A stretch of 64,000 bases of DNA from Flammulina velutipes (GCA_011800155.1 CM022371.1:3100001-3164000); one strand, 5' to 3'. Counted from the stretch's first letter, positions 21,672-35,300 are shown. The notes: a model not told the origin generated them from the letters alone. Numbers and translations: made by a program.

Positions 21672-24255
21672 ATGTCGATGGAATCCTCCATCCATGAACC
21701 GTTCCTTCTCCAATCATACACCAATTCAAAGCGATTCCAGAAGGCCAAGGCGCTCGTCTATGCAGCTCCAGCATTTTCTTCTACCAATACCGATGGATAT
21801 GTCACTGTAGGCGCGCAAGCAGACGGTATTCACATTCTTGATGTAGGGTTCAATTTCCTGTTGCTTAAAATACTAACCGGGCCTGCTGTATAGGTATCGT
21901 CTCAACATACTGTCATATCACATACTCTGGGGCCATCCACAACATTTTCTTGCTCCCCAGTGACCCACTGTAGCGCAGACGCACAAAGCTTTACTACTTA
22001 TGCCGCCATTGCATCTTCACCCGACGTCCCAAAAGAAGAGGAAAACAAGACAATATGGATGTGGCAGGACACATTATCGAGAAATGATTCTCTACCCAGG
22101 AAAAGCATCACAGTACGTTGCCGTACTTCGTCATGTATATCTTGAACTTATCAGTCAATGAAGCTTGCCCACGATATCCATCGCCTACATCTTGACTCGG
22201 AATTACTACTCGCTCTGTCTAGCGGCGGATCTCTAACCATCCTGGACCGCGAGCTTTCCATAATCCAAACGGATGCATCTTCTACTTCGGACTGGAGCAT
22301 TCATAGTACTTTCTGCTTCTCCAGCAAAGCGTGTTCATTTTCATCGTTTGGGATATCTACTCTCGTGAATGTTGAAACGTCGAAAGAAGAGTCAAGGTTA
22401 CGCGTTATTTCTATCAGCGAAGACAAGGCTATAGTTCCACTGGGAAGCGTTTCTTTACCACTCAAACCTGTAGTAAGCATAGTTTCTTTCTCGCAGTACT
22501 CACAAAAACCATAACCAACTTCCAGGATATCTATGATGCATCATGCAATTCATCAGCATACTTCAGCATACTGAGTATGTCTTTCTCGTATTGTCGACGC
22601 TCTACTAACAACATATTGTAGCTCGAAGTAATGCATGGCACTTTTACCAGCTCAAAATTTCTCCAGCATCTGTTTCGACAGCATCGGCCACGTTTGACCT
22701 AAAACCTATCTCCAAACCTATCTATCTCACCGCATCACTCTCATCTCCCGCCGTCCTCTCCCTAAACTCTTCTCTTGTTCTCTTCGCCGCATCGACCCCT
22801 CAAAAAACAACTAACATCCTCATCTGGGATCTCCGTTTCGGGGTCGTACTCGCATCTCAAAGCCTGGAGCACCATTCCGACTCACTCAAACTCTTACCCT
22901 CGAGCTCGAGCTCAAGCGCAATCCTCCTGAGCTCGTATCTTCCCTCTCCCGACAAGAACAAAAAGTCAAGTTTATTTGTGGTACCTTTCAGCGTACCGCA
23001 GAGCTCGACCATCGCAGCTGCGATGGGCAAAGCGGCCATCACACAAGTGTGGTTGAAGCAAGCGGATGATACGAGACGAGAGAAGGTCGAAGATGAAAGG
23101 GACAAACTTTTGGCAGAGATGAACACCGCGATGGAGCAGAAGCGACCCCAGAGCGCGAGCCTGGCATTCTTCGAATGGGAAAAGACAGCAAAGGCGAAGG
23201 ATGATGGAAAGGTGACTTTCAAAATTATCACTCAAGTTCACGGTGCTGACTATGGGCTAGCTCACATACGACCATACGTTCGTCAAGGCATTACTGGACG
23301 TAGCGCTTCAGCCTTCTAAACCTGCAAACTTCCCTTACTCGTCAGATGTTGTCAGGCATCTGCTGCAGGCTGGTGTCGTCAGCGCCAGCATGCTCGATGC
23401 TGGTTTACTCAGCTTGTTGAGGATGAGGAATGACTGGGTAAGCCCTCTCACATACATCTGTCGTCTAGTCCTCTCATCTTTCTATAGACGTCCATTCGTC
23501 TCGCCCTCAAACATGTCAGCGACCTCCTCGAATTAGAGATTATCGACTGCCTCCGCCACGTAGTGGGATCTTCACCCACAGATGCCATGGAGGTCGACTC
23601 GTCACTAGCGGACAGCCCGACCTTACCTGAATTCCTCACGTTGTGTCTAAGCTACCCATCCTCGCCCGCCCTCCTGCGCACGGCCATCCGCCGATGCCTA
23701 CCGGACGCAACGGACATTGCTCGGATCCTTGAGACGCTAGACGTATGGCTTGGTCAGTGGGCCGGACGTGAAGTCCCGTTGATGCCGTCGAAGAAATCGC
23801 TAGAGAAGAATAAACATGGGGTTTTCGTCATCGATATCAAGAGAGAAAGCAAGAGGGGCAAAGGTGACGGGACCGTACCGCCTGTGAACGAGGTTCGTTT
23901 CTCTCCTTTTTGGCTGTTTTGTTATGTCGGTGACTGACTGGTTTTGGTCGTGCAGATTGTTCCATTTCTCCAGGCCATCTTGGACTCTTCTCTTTTGGTC
24001 ATCCTTCAACACGCGCCCGCTCATCGTATCCTGCGACGTATCAGTGACCGTGTGGAGTTTGAAGTTAGTTCCGTCGACGTGGTGCAGCCACTGCGGGGAC
24101 CACTGGAGCCCTTTGTTGAGGCACATCGGAGGGCCTTGAAAGCCAATGAGCAGGGCAACGAGCCAGTTGGAGATTGGAGGCAGAGGAGCAAGCTAACACA
24201 CGAAAGGAACGCTGGAAATATCGGAGTGTATCAGGTTGAACGACTTGTTCTATAA
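21672..24255 (+). CDS. NOL11/Utp8-like nucleolar protein
   Basis: The multi-exon gene begins with MSMESSIHEPFLLQSYTN at 21672 and ends at TAA 24253-24255. The N-terminal half reads like an irregular beta-propeller: repeated strands such as DGYVTVGAQADGIHILD, LLLALSSGGSLTILDREL and TNILIWDLRFGVVLAS. The C-terminal half is helical: RHLLQAGVVSASMLDAGLLS, then LLRTAIRRCLPDATDIARIL, then VPFLQAILDSSLLVILQHAP, closing with a basic region. The order propeller, helices, and a terminal 'LLD...V...AP...L' helix resembles vertebrate NOL11 and yeast Utp8, subunits of the small-subunit processome needed for 18S rRNA maturation and rDNA transcription. Similarity is by pattern only. The window's other processome gene, NOP14, is 37 kb away. 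Internal exon borders are approximate. Confidence 0.55.
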
Positions 24256-24435
24256 AAGTGTAGATGTATGTCTTGTATTGAATTGCTTGTACTTGCTCTT
24301 TTTTCTTGAGTGATAAACCACGCTCGTTCCAGACTATAGTCATAAATCGTGTCTTCTTCCTTGTATTTGTTACACTATAAATTACACTACAATATTCACA
24401 TTAGATTTCCTGTTCCTCGGTTTCCCTGATATTCC

Positions 24436-25981
24436 TAGAACAACAGCGAGGCCGCCACATCGATGTTGCCCCCCGCCGCGTCAAGGGTACTGATGGCCAT
24501 CTCTCTCGTCGCACCAAACTCCATCAATGTTTTTATGTGTTCCTCCGGATATTTTGGCGCCACCGCTGGTGCAGGAGCCGAAGAGGCGGGCGCAGCGGGA
24601 GCTTGTGTCGGAGGAGCACTAGTCGATGCATTCGACCTCGCCGCTGCTTCATGACGCGCACTCTTCGGTAACTCGTGTTCTGAGAGGAATCGCACCTCCC
24701 TGCCTTGTATCCGCAGTACATTCTTTTCCAGGTCAATACACGCCTGATGTGCTTTGAGCATGTCCAGTCCGAAAAGAAGCTCCACATCGCGAGACTGGTG
24801 GCGAGTTGTCAGTCTACAAGCAAGGATGGGAGACGGAAATATCAACAGACCTCCATGACAGAGAAAGAGCACGGTAGGAAGAGGTCGGCAACTTTGAGCT
24901 GTGCGCTGTGGACTCGGCCAAGGATCTTGGCCTCTCCGGCTCCCCGCGCAATTCCCGAAAACCGATGGTCGATTAGGCGCATTATACTACAGTGGAAGAG
25001 ACTTGTGTCAGTAACGGTTTAGAGCAGGGACAGCGCATCTCTTACTTGCACTTTTCAGCACACTCTGGGCTCACTAATGAGCCTTTGTCAGTACAAAACC
25101 ACAATAACTGAAGGCTACATAGAAGACTCACTAATTGTCGACTGAGCACCACTATCCACGAAAGCCTTTACGTGGTGTCCATTCACCTCCACTGGTATAC
25201 TGTGCAACGATGTCAGTCCACGTAAGTACGACCAATAGAGTGACTGACTAGAGCATAGTGACGGTTCCAAAGCTCTCTGGAGAATAATCCAGAGCATGTT
25301 GCATATTCTCCTCGACCGCTTCCCTCCGAATGAGTTCTTCAATCTTGCGTTGCGCGTCCACATTGAACGGGTCTTCATTAAGCTTCGCAATCTCGGCTTG
25401 CCGCTGGAGATCTGCTTGATACCGACGTTGACTAGTTTGTTGCAAGACTTGGCTGAACTGGTGTGGGTCGTTTAATGCTGCGATGAGCTCTGGTTGGGTC
25501 TTGGATGTTTAAATGAGAGGAGTCTTGGAGAAATAGGAAGAGCATACTTCACGTATTTGGTCCATGAGCCGAGGGTCGCCTAGAATGCGTAGGCGCATGG
25601 TTTCTTCGTCCTGGCTGCTTGGATGAGACATATCGGACAAGGAAGGAAGGGGGATTACTACACACTTGACTGGATTGCTTCTTTGAGCCTGTTGTTGCTG
25701 TATAGCTGACTGTCGGACCACCAGGAGCATAGCATTGTCCTTAACGCCAAGCTGGACCATGGTGGCTTTTGGATTCGATAGTGGGCGCCCTTCGTATAGT
25801 ATGACGGTCTCGGACTGCGGTATTCCAGACTGCCATAGGTGTTATTGAGCGTCCTGAGAGTGCGATGGGCGATTACACGTACATCGACTGAAAGGAGTGC
25901 GGTGACATTTTCCAGCTCCATGTTCTGGTCAATCTCTATTGCGAACGATTGACCTTGCTCGTTAACAAACGTGAGATGCAT
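24436..25981 (-). CDS. DDI1: DNA damage-inducible protein DDI1 (UBL-protease-UBA)
   Basis: A ubiquitin-proteasome shuttle with a retroviral-type aspartic protease fold. It begins [20 protein letters not shown] at 25981, a ubiquitin-like domain that continues through [16 protein letters not shown] and [12 protein letters not shown]. The central protease domain carries [20 protein letters not shown], with the catalytic D-S-G-A, and later [19 protein letters not shown] and [19 protein letters not shown]. The C-terminus, after an Ala/Pro linker, is a UBA domain ([18 protein letters not shown] ... [10 protein letters not shown]). All three domains of full-length fungal Ddi1 are present. Several short introns interrupt it. 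In yeast the protein cleaves heavily ubiquitinated substrates and acts in DNA-protein crosslink repair and SNARE control. Confidence 0.92.
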
Positions 25982-26170
25982 GTTGGTCGTTCCACGAAGC
26001 TAGTAAAGACAAAGATATAGCGGTTGAACGTCAAACAAGGCCGAGTCGATAGTGATGGTGTATGATCAAGGGAGTTTGTAAGGCGGAACACTATAAATAT
26101 TCCGTTCCTCACGCACTGACGCGTCGTTCAGATGTATAATACAGATTTAAATATTACATGTATACGTTAG

Positions 26171-27545
26171 TTAGTGAGGAACACCGCTACCTCGATTAAG
26201 ACGACTGCGAGTGAAAGCAGAACTGCGAAAATTTGACCTTCTAGAACGACAATAACCCAATGCACGAACAAAACTTACAAACGCGAACCCGTGCCCCGGA
26301 TGTTGGACATGAGAGCACTCTCCAACGCGGAGGCAGATAGACTTGCATCTGCAAAAAATAATTGTGTTAATATGATGACAAGACGCGAAGACAGTGGTCT
26401 TACCACTACCAATATCACTGAAACTAGATGCTTGAGAACCTTGCGAGCTGCTGTTCTCACTGGCACTACGAGCAACGATGTGATCTATCCGACGGTGTGA
26501 GTGAGCGCTCCTGGGCGACAAGGCAGGAGGACTGGAAGACTTTGTAGACGACATGCGTCGACCGACCGGTGACTGGGGTTGGCTATCGGAAGGAGGTGAG
26601 GGAATATCTGGTATGGAGCCGTTGCGTGAGCTGGCAGCACTAGACAAACTCTGGCTCTCGCTTCGATGAGAATATGTGTTCGTATTTCCCATAGAAAATC
26701 GAGACCTATCAGCCATCCGTCCACGATTTCCCCTGAGTCCGGTACTGACAAGACCCAGTGCGTCAGAAGTCATCCGCCTCTGTAAATCCTTCAAATGCTT
26801 GTCCCACTCCGCTCGCTCCTCATTCTGTCTTTCAGCTTCCTCCTCACGAGCAAGTTCCTCGTCTTCCGAGTCGCTTCCTTCAGACGATGATGGAGTGGGA
26901 GGTCGTAGAGGTAAGGCAGCACGCAAGCCGGGGCCAGGCGCCTGCAAGGTAAGCGTTGACGACGACGACGCCCTCTTTGGACGGGGGGAGTTGGCGCCCA
27001 GTGAGCTGAGACGTGCGCGTATTCCAAGTGGCGTCGAATTACGACCGCCAGAACCAGATAAGCGTAGACTGCCTGTCATTCTGCTTGCGGCGCGTCCAAC
27101 GACCGATTGTGGCTCTGGGAAGAACTCGTCGCTCTTGCCTGCGGACGGCGAAGTGGAAGGAGTCATGATGCCAGGTATCTTGCTGATTCCTCGAAGACCT
27201 TCTTGGAGACTGGCTTGAGCTCGGTAGAGTAGGTACGGCAGAGGCACTTGTAGTGTGTCGGCAAGTCCTTTCCCTAGAGTCGCATGAGTACGACAATCAG
27301 AGGGTAAATATGGTCCTCACAGTCCGTCGTCGAGCCATCCTTGGACAGTTGTTTCTCAACGACCTTCCATAATATGTCTGCCTTTTGAGATGTCCATTCT
27401 ACCTATGTGAATATGAGTGTCAATCAGTTTGATATCTGTCGAAACACATACTCACAGTGGGTGGCTCTTGCGGGGCATTCTCTGGTCGAGGGTAAGGCAA
27501 GCGGACGACGACGCGCACTTGAGGAAGGTCATGCAGACCTGCCAT
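26171..27545 (-). CDS. ATG29: Autophagy-related protein 29
   Basis: A subunit of the Atg17-Atg29-Atg31 scaffold that organises the phagophore assembly site. The start is ATG 27545 (MAGLHDLPQVRVVVRLPYPR). The Atg29 N-terminal domain is clear across two introns: VVVRLPYPRPENAPQEPPTV, EWTSQKADILWKVVEKQLSK, TDWKGLADTLQVPLPYLLYR and AQASLQEGLRGIS. After residue 100 the protein is long, serine-rich and disordered, with an acidic/charged helix (EDEELAREEEAERQNEERAE). The closing part contains SASALESALMSNIRG, spliced to a basic tail ending SGVPH at 26171. The long phosphorylatable tail matches the C-terminal regulatory region known in fungal Atg29. The gene is transcribed in tandem downstream of YAF9. 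Confidence 0.82.
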
Positions 27546-27681
27546 TAGTAAATTGGTCGTGGTAGTACAGATCAAGGCTGCATTGCATGACTTGCCCTTC
27601 TTGGACAGGTCTTCAAATTGAGCTCGCTACAAGAAACAGTTACAGAAAATACAAATACATGATATTGCTACAGGTAGTCCA

Positions 27682-28594
27682 CTAAGCCTCTCCAGCCTGC
27701 TTCTTGAGAGCCTGCAGTTCCCTTTCTTTCGCAGCTAGCAGCGCTCTCGCACTCTCTGTTTCCACCAAAATCGCCGCCTTGGCTTTCTCCAACCTTTCAG
27801 CCTCTTCCGTTTCCATGTTCTTGTTGAATTCCGGGACGCCACTGAGTTTTGTGTCTTCTAGCGATGCATGATTCGCCGTGTGGTATGGAACAGGCCTGCG
27901 CTTGACGAGTGGGAGAGGCGTAGGCGCCTGAGACGTAAGGGTATGGAAGAAAGTGTTGAACGGCTCGTTGAAGACAATCTCGTCGTATTGCCACGAATGG
28001 ACAGGGCCCATACGCGTAGCTTCTTCGAGCGGGGGTACTTCTGGATCGCCAGATGAATTCCACGGGTGCAGCTTGAGGTGGTGGTAGATGGCGGCGCCCT
28101 TTTCGCCAGAGTCGGGCACAAACGTAAGGCGAATGAGAATGTCGAACTCACCCCATCTGAGAACGTCAGTATGAATGAAGGTGGATACTAGGTTACTACA
28201 CTCACCCAGTCTCGGTTATTTCGAAAGGAGGAGAGTCAACCACTGGAGCAACGCGATGTTAGAGTGGTATGGCGAGAAAGAGCTATCATGCTCACCTCGA
28301 TTGGGGGTCGCGTATGTTTCGTGTAATTTGAAGCTGACTTTCTTGATGAACAATCCAATATCATCCCCACCGCCAACCGAATCAGGCTTGGACGCAGCGC
28401 TGCGTACGGCAACCGTCCATCTGTGCGTGTGCTCTTTTTTCAACGGGTCGAGTGCTTCGCGTTCTTTTGGAGTAAGTACGACGGCGGTGTTGCCATAGAT
28501 AATAGGCCTGTGGATAGCTATGCCCTACAATATAAGCAGTGTGTAAGGACTGGCAAACCAAATGACTTACTCGAACGCGGACGCGGTCCGCCAT
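27682..28594 (-). CDS. YAF9: YEATS-domain chromatin protein YAF9
   Basis: A shared subunit of the NuA4 acetyltransferase and SWR1 remodeller that reads acetylated or crotonylated histone tails. The start is 28594 (MADRVRVR); after an intron come GIAIHRPIIYGNTAVVLTPK and THRWTVAVRS, then DIGLFIKKVSFKLHETY and, after another intron, SPPFEITETGWGEFDILIRL. The GWGEF loop carries the aromatic cage residue of YEATS domains. Residues after about 130 (KLHPWNSSG, SWQYDEIVFNEP) finish the domain. The C-terminus is a coiled coil (EEAERLEKAKAAILVETESA ... AAKERELQALKKQ), as in yeast Yaf9, which uses it to join its complexes. Its promoter is shared with the small divergent gene at 28699, only 104 bp away. 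Confidence 0.9.
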
Positions 28595-28698
28595 GATGGT
28601 CGAAGGCTGGAATAAAGGTCTCGACCACAGGTAATCCCATCTCCGGAAATTCCCGCCCACGCCGCCTCCTACAACAAACCACCACCACCGTCGCCATC

Positions 28699-29107
28699 AT
28701 GGGTATCTTGGACTCCATTATCTACAGTGAGCTCACCATAGCCCGCCGTCGAGCACGACGTTGATATTTGCTCTAGGGAAGTACGACATTATCGAGAAGC
28801 AGATTGCAGCCCAGGTGCGACTTGCAGAGACGTCGTCAACGACGGGCACTGTCTAACGGCCCTTTAGAGCAACCCCAACCCCGTGCACTTGAAATATCGC
28901 AATGCGCGCCTATCCGTTCGTATGTCGCTCGCCACACTACTTGTCCCATTCCGAGACTCATTCCGGTGCAGGCGCTTTCCAGGCTACCTTTGCGCTGACC
29001 GGCGTTTACGCTGTATACGGCTGTGCACAGCTAATCCTTGTACGCCAACACCTGTCCTTCCCTCTTCAATTCCTCACATCGTTCAATAGGGCAAAAAGAC
29101 TGACTAA
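28699..29107 (+). CDS. 67-residue single-pass membrane protein, likely mitochondrial
   Basis: I assemble five exons, 28699-28726, 28777-28814, 28868-28919, 28972-29039 and 29090-29107, totalling exactly 204 nt. The protein starts MGILDSIIYRKYDIIEKQIA, continues SNPNPVHLKYRNARLSVRA, then has one hydrophobic helix (FQATFALTGVYAVYGCAQLIL) and a short charged end GKKTD. All introns are GT-AG and about 50 nt. A short amphipathic head plus one membrane helix and no signal sequence recalls small accessory subunits of mitochondrial respiratory complexes or ATP synthase, but I cannot name a family. Without splicing the frame appears open much further downstream and overlaps ATR in antisense; that extension is not expected to be used. 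Confidence 0.55.
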
Positions 29108-29375
29108 AGATATAAAGAGTTCTGTTGTAGAGGTTCATTCTCAAGCAATTCATTCTTTTCACCATCTTTTCTATCCCGCCGATGGCCTACCTCAATGCGA
29201 CGAAAATTGTCTCCAAGCCCACTCACATCCTCATCTGTCATCTTCGGAAGATTCGCGCTGTCTTTCTTCATTGGACGCATGCTGGGCTTCGATACTTTAT
29301 ACAACAAATTCCAAAACTAGTGTGCACACGTTCCAATTGGACGACAATTTTCAAAACAAAAACAGCATTCCATAC

Positions 29376-32300
29376 TCAAACCCAAGCAGCCCATCCAACA
29401 AACATCCTCGACAGATTCGCCTCAGATGTCGCTTCCGCTATCAACAGCTGAACAAGCCCTTGCACAGACACCTCCCTCATGTCTTCCCTTGAATAAACCC
29501 CCCTCAGCTTATTCTCGATGGTTTGTACAGCCCTCGCAGCCATACCATCTCGAGTAACCTTTGTAGGCGTACCCTCGCTCCTGGATCTGCCATTCTTTGG
29601 TTTCGGCTGCTGCTGGTGAACCTTTCTCTCCTATAACCAGCAATTATCAGCAAACATGCACGAAGACAATAATTTTTTCTCACCTCTTTCAACCTATCTT
29701 CTTCGAACTCGACGAGAGGGTCATGAATAAACGCGTCCAGTTGGCTGATGAGAGGATCCCGGTTCCTGCGTAGAATGTCGATGGTGACCTCGCATGAGAT
29801 ACGAAAGGCGCCTTCGACACCAGTAATACCCAACCCCGCCAAAATATTCTGGGTCAGCCTGAATGGAACTCTCTCTTTGAATTGGAGATCTGTCTTCGCT
29901 TTTTCGAATAAACTGTTGAAATCCACATGGACGGTGTCTCCGGTGTTGAGGTCCATGAGAATGTTTTCGCAGTGGCGATCACCCAATCTAGATACTCGAT
30001 TGTTAGTGGCAAGGTAGAACGGGAAGGACGCCTCTCACCCGATTATCCAACCTAACATCGAAATGACAGCCGTCGTGCGTGCGAAGTTCAAGCGAGCGGC
30101 GAGCCACGCTGTCGGCTCTGGGAATGTCTCAATGAACCAGTGGTGTAAATATGGTTGTGTCCTGTGGAAAACGATGAGCTTCCGTTCGAAAACCATTATA
30201 AACATCACCTACACATTGAAAAGTAGGCGATATTCATCCAGCGCCTGGCTGTCGGATCCTGAATGAATCAAAGCTGCGATCGATGGATTCTGTGAGCTGG
30301 TGTAAGTAGTGAACCACCACTAAAGTGACAGACAGAAAGTACAGGATGTACCCATCTGGGCAAGATTGATCGCAATGTGCTGGTGTTCGGAACCCATTGG
30401 ATGAAACCACAGGTCGTGTTTAATGGGACCACCCCGTATGTCCGTACATCTGAGAGTGACTGTGAGTTCGTCGTAGAGAAGGAACGAGGGGGGTGTATTC
30501 ACGCAATTGCCTTCTCCGCGATTCAGAATTGGAGTTCAAGAGTTTGTTGATGAGACTGTTGAGGTCCATAAGCCGAGCGTCTTTTCGGAGATCATCCTGT
30601 GGTTTGACGAGGAACGAGTATTTTTGAGCATTGCTCCCGCGTATAGTGATCTTTCGCGGTTTCGCCAAAGAAGACATGATATCCACTTCGTCCATGAATT
30701 CTACAATTTGTCAGTTAGGATACCGCACGTTGAGGATAAAACATACTTTGGAAGGTTGGGATGTTTTGTGGGAAGGGCGCATGGAGTGAGTCATTCTTCC
30801 CGGACGAAGGCGGGAGTTTGATGGTTAGATACTCTTGAAGAGGGATAATCACGTTGCAGCTGGGCTTCGCTAGCGCCTTGAGCCCGCTGAAATTCGCATC
30901 CATGCTAAGTTGGCCGATATTACTGCTTGAGGGAATATAGAAGTCTGCGAGTTTCAGGAATTGCGTTACCATCCGGTCGCATTCCTCGAGATGCATTTTT
31001 GCCTGTGGTTTGCCATGCTTTCCCTGTCGAAGTCAGATAAATTATCCTTGAATCGAAGAGTTAATCATAAACTCACTGTAATTCTGTTCATGATTGCCAT
31101 AGCTCGCATCCTTCGTTGTTGGCCGTCCGAAGACTCTTTGACGGGGTGCACAACACCTTTACTGTCAATATGAGCAGAGGGTGCTTTTGTAGCTGAAATA
31201 AAGATCCAGCACGCCTGTGCGGGATACTCTTCCAACACTCGAATAATCAAACGATAAAGCAGGGTGAAAGATTCTTCGGCTGCAGTTCCAATCCGAGAGA
31301 CAATCTGTGGAAATGCCGTGTACCACTGGCATTGTTATTTAGTGGGAAAAGCGAAAATATGGGACGGAAGACTGACCTGGTAAATTGGTGCTGTACGAAA
31401 CGCATTTACGATTATGTCGTTGATTTTGTTGACTTCAGCGTCCTCTATATGTTGGTTCGGTCGAGGTTGGGTAGATGTACGGTTTTTTGTTGAAACAGCC
31501 ACATCCCACAGCGCGAGTAGACGGGGGACAGTCTGATAGACGAACTTCGACCCGAGCTTGATGGCCTCTGCATAACAATTGATGGTGACAGCAATCATCT
31601 TAAGGCCCCTTCTGAGAAATGAGTTAGATGGAGATCCATCCGACTTCTTTGTTGTCTTACTGGCTCCTTTTTTCCCCATCATGTAACACTTTAAAACACT
31701 CGTCTTGATATTGTCCGTAGTAGAACTGCGAATTTTCCCATCTGGGATCTTCTTCAGTCTGAAAACTTGGGAAACTTGGAGAGATAGCCTTACTTTGCAG
31801 TCGTCTGAGTTGTCTCTTTGAACATCTCTGTAAGACGCTTGGGCTCGATACGCTGGGCTTCGCTGTTCCATCGAACACTGAGGAGTTGGGCCTAGCATCA
31901 TTTCGTCAAGGATGAGTAGACACATGCAAGGTGTGACGACTGACCTTCGCCTTGAGCATAACGTTTTCATCCCCGTCTCCAGTAAGATCAACAACAGATT
32001 CCAAAAATCCCAAGCGCTTCATGGAATTCTCCAAATCTTGGAGGGCTCGTAAAGGATCCCCCGTGGCCCTCTCAAGTTTCGAACTCTCGATGAATGAATG
32101 AGGTGCGTCTCCTTGTTGGGCTTGAAGTAATGCATTATAGGCTACCTGCCATTGTCCCGCCTTTCTTGCAATCTTGGCACTGGCCAACCAAGTGTTGGCC
32201 ATCTCATCTTGCGCGTAATTCGAAGGACTGGGGATCACGTTAGTAAGTGCCTTAGGTTGATTGAACGTACTTACGCCGATACACGAAAAGCAGCTCGTCG

Positions 32301-35300
32301 CATGCTGAGAAATGATTCGCGGATACGGAATGCAGGAAACGTGGCTTCTAATCTCGCTTGGAGCAGGTTGGAGAACTTCGATAACTCCCGTCTTTTCTTG
32401 CTCTGGGACATAGCTTGTGGGCGGCTACGAACGTTGACCATGAACTTGTAAACCGATTCGAGCTCTTGTGCCAGATGCAAGTTGACGACGCTATCGTATG
32501 AACGCATGTAATCTCCGCCAGCGGTTGTTATGGGGGCACCGAGGACAAGACGAGCAGTAGACAAAGCTTGCTGGACGGAGTCTTGATCGTCTGCTTTGAT
32601 GGCTAGCATGACCCGAGCGATGACCAGCTCTGAATCCGGGCGATCGTGTTCGTCGCAAATACGTCTCACGTCGTCCCAGGCCCCGACCATCCATGCGCTC
32701 TCTACTTGATAGCCCGCCAGAGCGGACGCCCACTCAGGATGTCGAATCAAAACACCCCGAACCCGCGTTGACAGTGTATCTAACAAAGATTAGTGATCAT
32801 TTTACTGGACAAAGAGCTCTCACCATAATGTCCGAGTTTACGAAGGCAACGAAGCAGACCGAGATGAAACTCTAGGTTATCAGGTGATTGTTGCAGGCGA
32901 GTTTCCCAGCAACTCTGAGCTGAAGTCCATCGTCCCATACTCTCGTGCCGTCTGATCTGTTGCTCGAGGCTAGGAGATAGTATCATGCGGGATATCCCCT
33001 CCATGTTGTCAGGCTCGTCCAGGTGAGCGTAGATCTCGTGGATGCTATTGAGGTAGGCTGGAAGGTCGGCGTGGTTCGGTGGCATATCTAGGACCTGGCG
33101 CTCGAAGCTCATCAGTGAGCGAGCATAGGCTTTGCATCTGAAAGCTGCCTTCGCCATAAGATCGCTGTTGATACTGCTGAGGATGAAGTCGATCCGCTGA
33201 AGATCATCTTCCCTTTTCTTGTTCTGAACATTTGCGTGCTTCACCTTGACCTTTGTGGCCTGTCGAGTTTTACGGATCCATTTATTGAGATGATCCAGCA
33301 GCATGAAAATAGCCTGAACCCGTTTCAATTTTGTGTATCTTCATAAATCGGGGGATCGCGTACCTGGGCACTAAGCAGCCGTTTGTCGGAAGAAGAAGTA
33401 GTATCCGGGTTGACCTGATCTTCCAGCACCGTGACAAACTCCACACGAATGTTGTCGACCACATCGTCACTGCCTGAGAGGAGAAGATGAAGGACGAGAT
33501 GAGGCAGAATTCGGTGCGCAACCACAACGTCGCTGTTGTTGTTCAGAGCTGGACGAAGTTTAGAGAAGATGGAAGTCGCCAACTCATTGTCGACCTTCGA
33601 GACGAGATACGTAGTCCAGTCCTGAATCCATTCTCGATAAGTCGCCGGTTTAGGGTAGATGGGTTGGGTCTTTGGCGCAGTTTCCGAAAGAGTTACAGTG
33701 AATTTCCCTTCCAACAGTGGCGTGACGGTCTCCAGGACATGCTTCGGTAGTGAAGACCAACGGTTGCGGACTTTGGCGGAAGGGGGTCTCGATGAAGGGC
33801 TGTCGTCTAGTAGAGCTGCTGTAAAGGCGCAATGCTTCAACAATTCCTGGATAGCGTAGGCGAGGTATGCCTGATATTTGGTATCACTTGTTGAACGGAA
33901 AGCACCAACGAGTAATTCTGTGATGAGATGAAGAGCGAAACTGGCTACCTCTTCCTGGTCTGAGAAATCAGTCATATGCACGAATTGATGGTCCTTGTCG
34001 TCATCGGGGATTCGAGTGCGGTCAGGATCCACAGCACCAAACATTCCAATGCACTCGAACGCCAGGAGTCGCAAGGTTTCCGCCCCTTCGCCATCTCGAG
34101 ACGCGTTTGTGAAGAGAACAGACACTATGTGACCCACTATTGGATTGAAAGTGTCCCCAGCTGTCAGAGAGTTGACGAATACCTGCTCCGTGGATAGCAG
34201 CATCTTTAACTCTCGCAAACTCTGAATGGCCATCACAACGTTAGGCGAAAGCGCTCTGTCCAAGATGTTCTCGAGGGTTTGCAGGGATGAACGGGTGCCC
34301 CGACGACGTTCCAAGTGACGCGAGAGCTTCTCGAGCGCTGGGATGTGGGAAAAGTCGACGATATCTTTAAGGTTGTTGGGTGACTCTTTCCCTCCTATAT
34401 CGATCATATGGTTCAAGAGTTTTGTGGCAGACTCTCGCATGCATTCTGTAAAGTCAGGCCACAAGTAGATCAATGTCGCGCTGGTCGTTCCGTAGTAAGA
34501 GGAGCCTTCCGCGGGCCCTAGAGTAGCCAGGAATGCATGCCACGTCTGCAGAGTGACAAGCGACATTGTGGGCACGTTCACCATTGTTTGCAGTGTCGCC
34601 ATAATCTTTGAGGTTGTCTCAGAAACAGAATCGAATAAAAGGGCGTAAAGATCTTACTTGTGGGGAGAAGGCTTGCACAGCGCTTCCAATCATCGTGATA
34701 ATGACGCCAAGGCTACGAATGACCTTCTGCTTCATGGCAGTCGTGCTGCTCTTTTTCCGTACTTCCTGAAGCTTGTCGTTCAATTGGGTCATTATAACGA
34801 GCATATATGGTCGAAGGAAAGGGCCAATTTCCGGTGTAGATTGAGAACGTCCTGGCTTTATTGGTTTGTTCGAGAACTTGGCCACTCTCTTGATCGCGGT
34901 TTCTGCCTTTCGAAGAGTTAACAGGCGAATCGATTGAGCTAGAATGCTGTTTTCACCTTTGTCTTCACGGCGCTGTCTTCATCTCCAAGATGAATCACCA
35001 ACTCCCCGAGGATGCCGTTCAAGTAGCCCCTGACCAACATAGAGGGCTCGATATTCTTCCCACGAGAGACTATGTGCGCTATAAATTGGAGAGATTTGGC
35101 TGTCTCGACGGATTCCAGCATGAAGATATGAGCAATGATTCGCTGCGCGTCATCAATCACAATGTTTGCGGTACTGATGTCCAGCTGCTTAGATATGTGG
35201 TCCAGCAATTGTGTGTCACATTTTCCGACGACCACCGGAATAGTGTATTCCGCGGTGCGTGAGAAGAACTGTGTAGGGCTGACTTGAAGTAAGGCGCAAC

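Noticed and set aside
23262..23290. 5S rRNA-like start (ACATACGACCATAC)
   Set aside because: Only the first dozen bases match; the sequence lies within the NOL11-like gene and no 5S body follows.
26676..27218. 180-codon plus-strand frame
   Set aside because: Antisense to the low-complexity tail of ATG29, which has clear family motifs and splice sites.
28902..29492. 196-codon plus-strand frame overlapping the ATR 3' end
   Set aside because: Splice sites at 29040 and 29089 end the small gene at 29107; the rest is antisense to FATC-encoding sequence.
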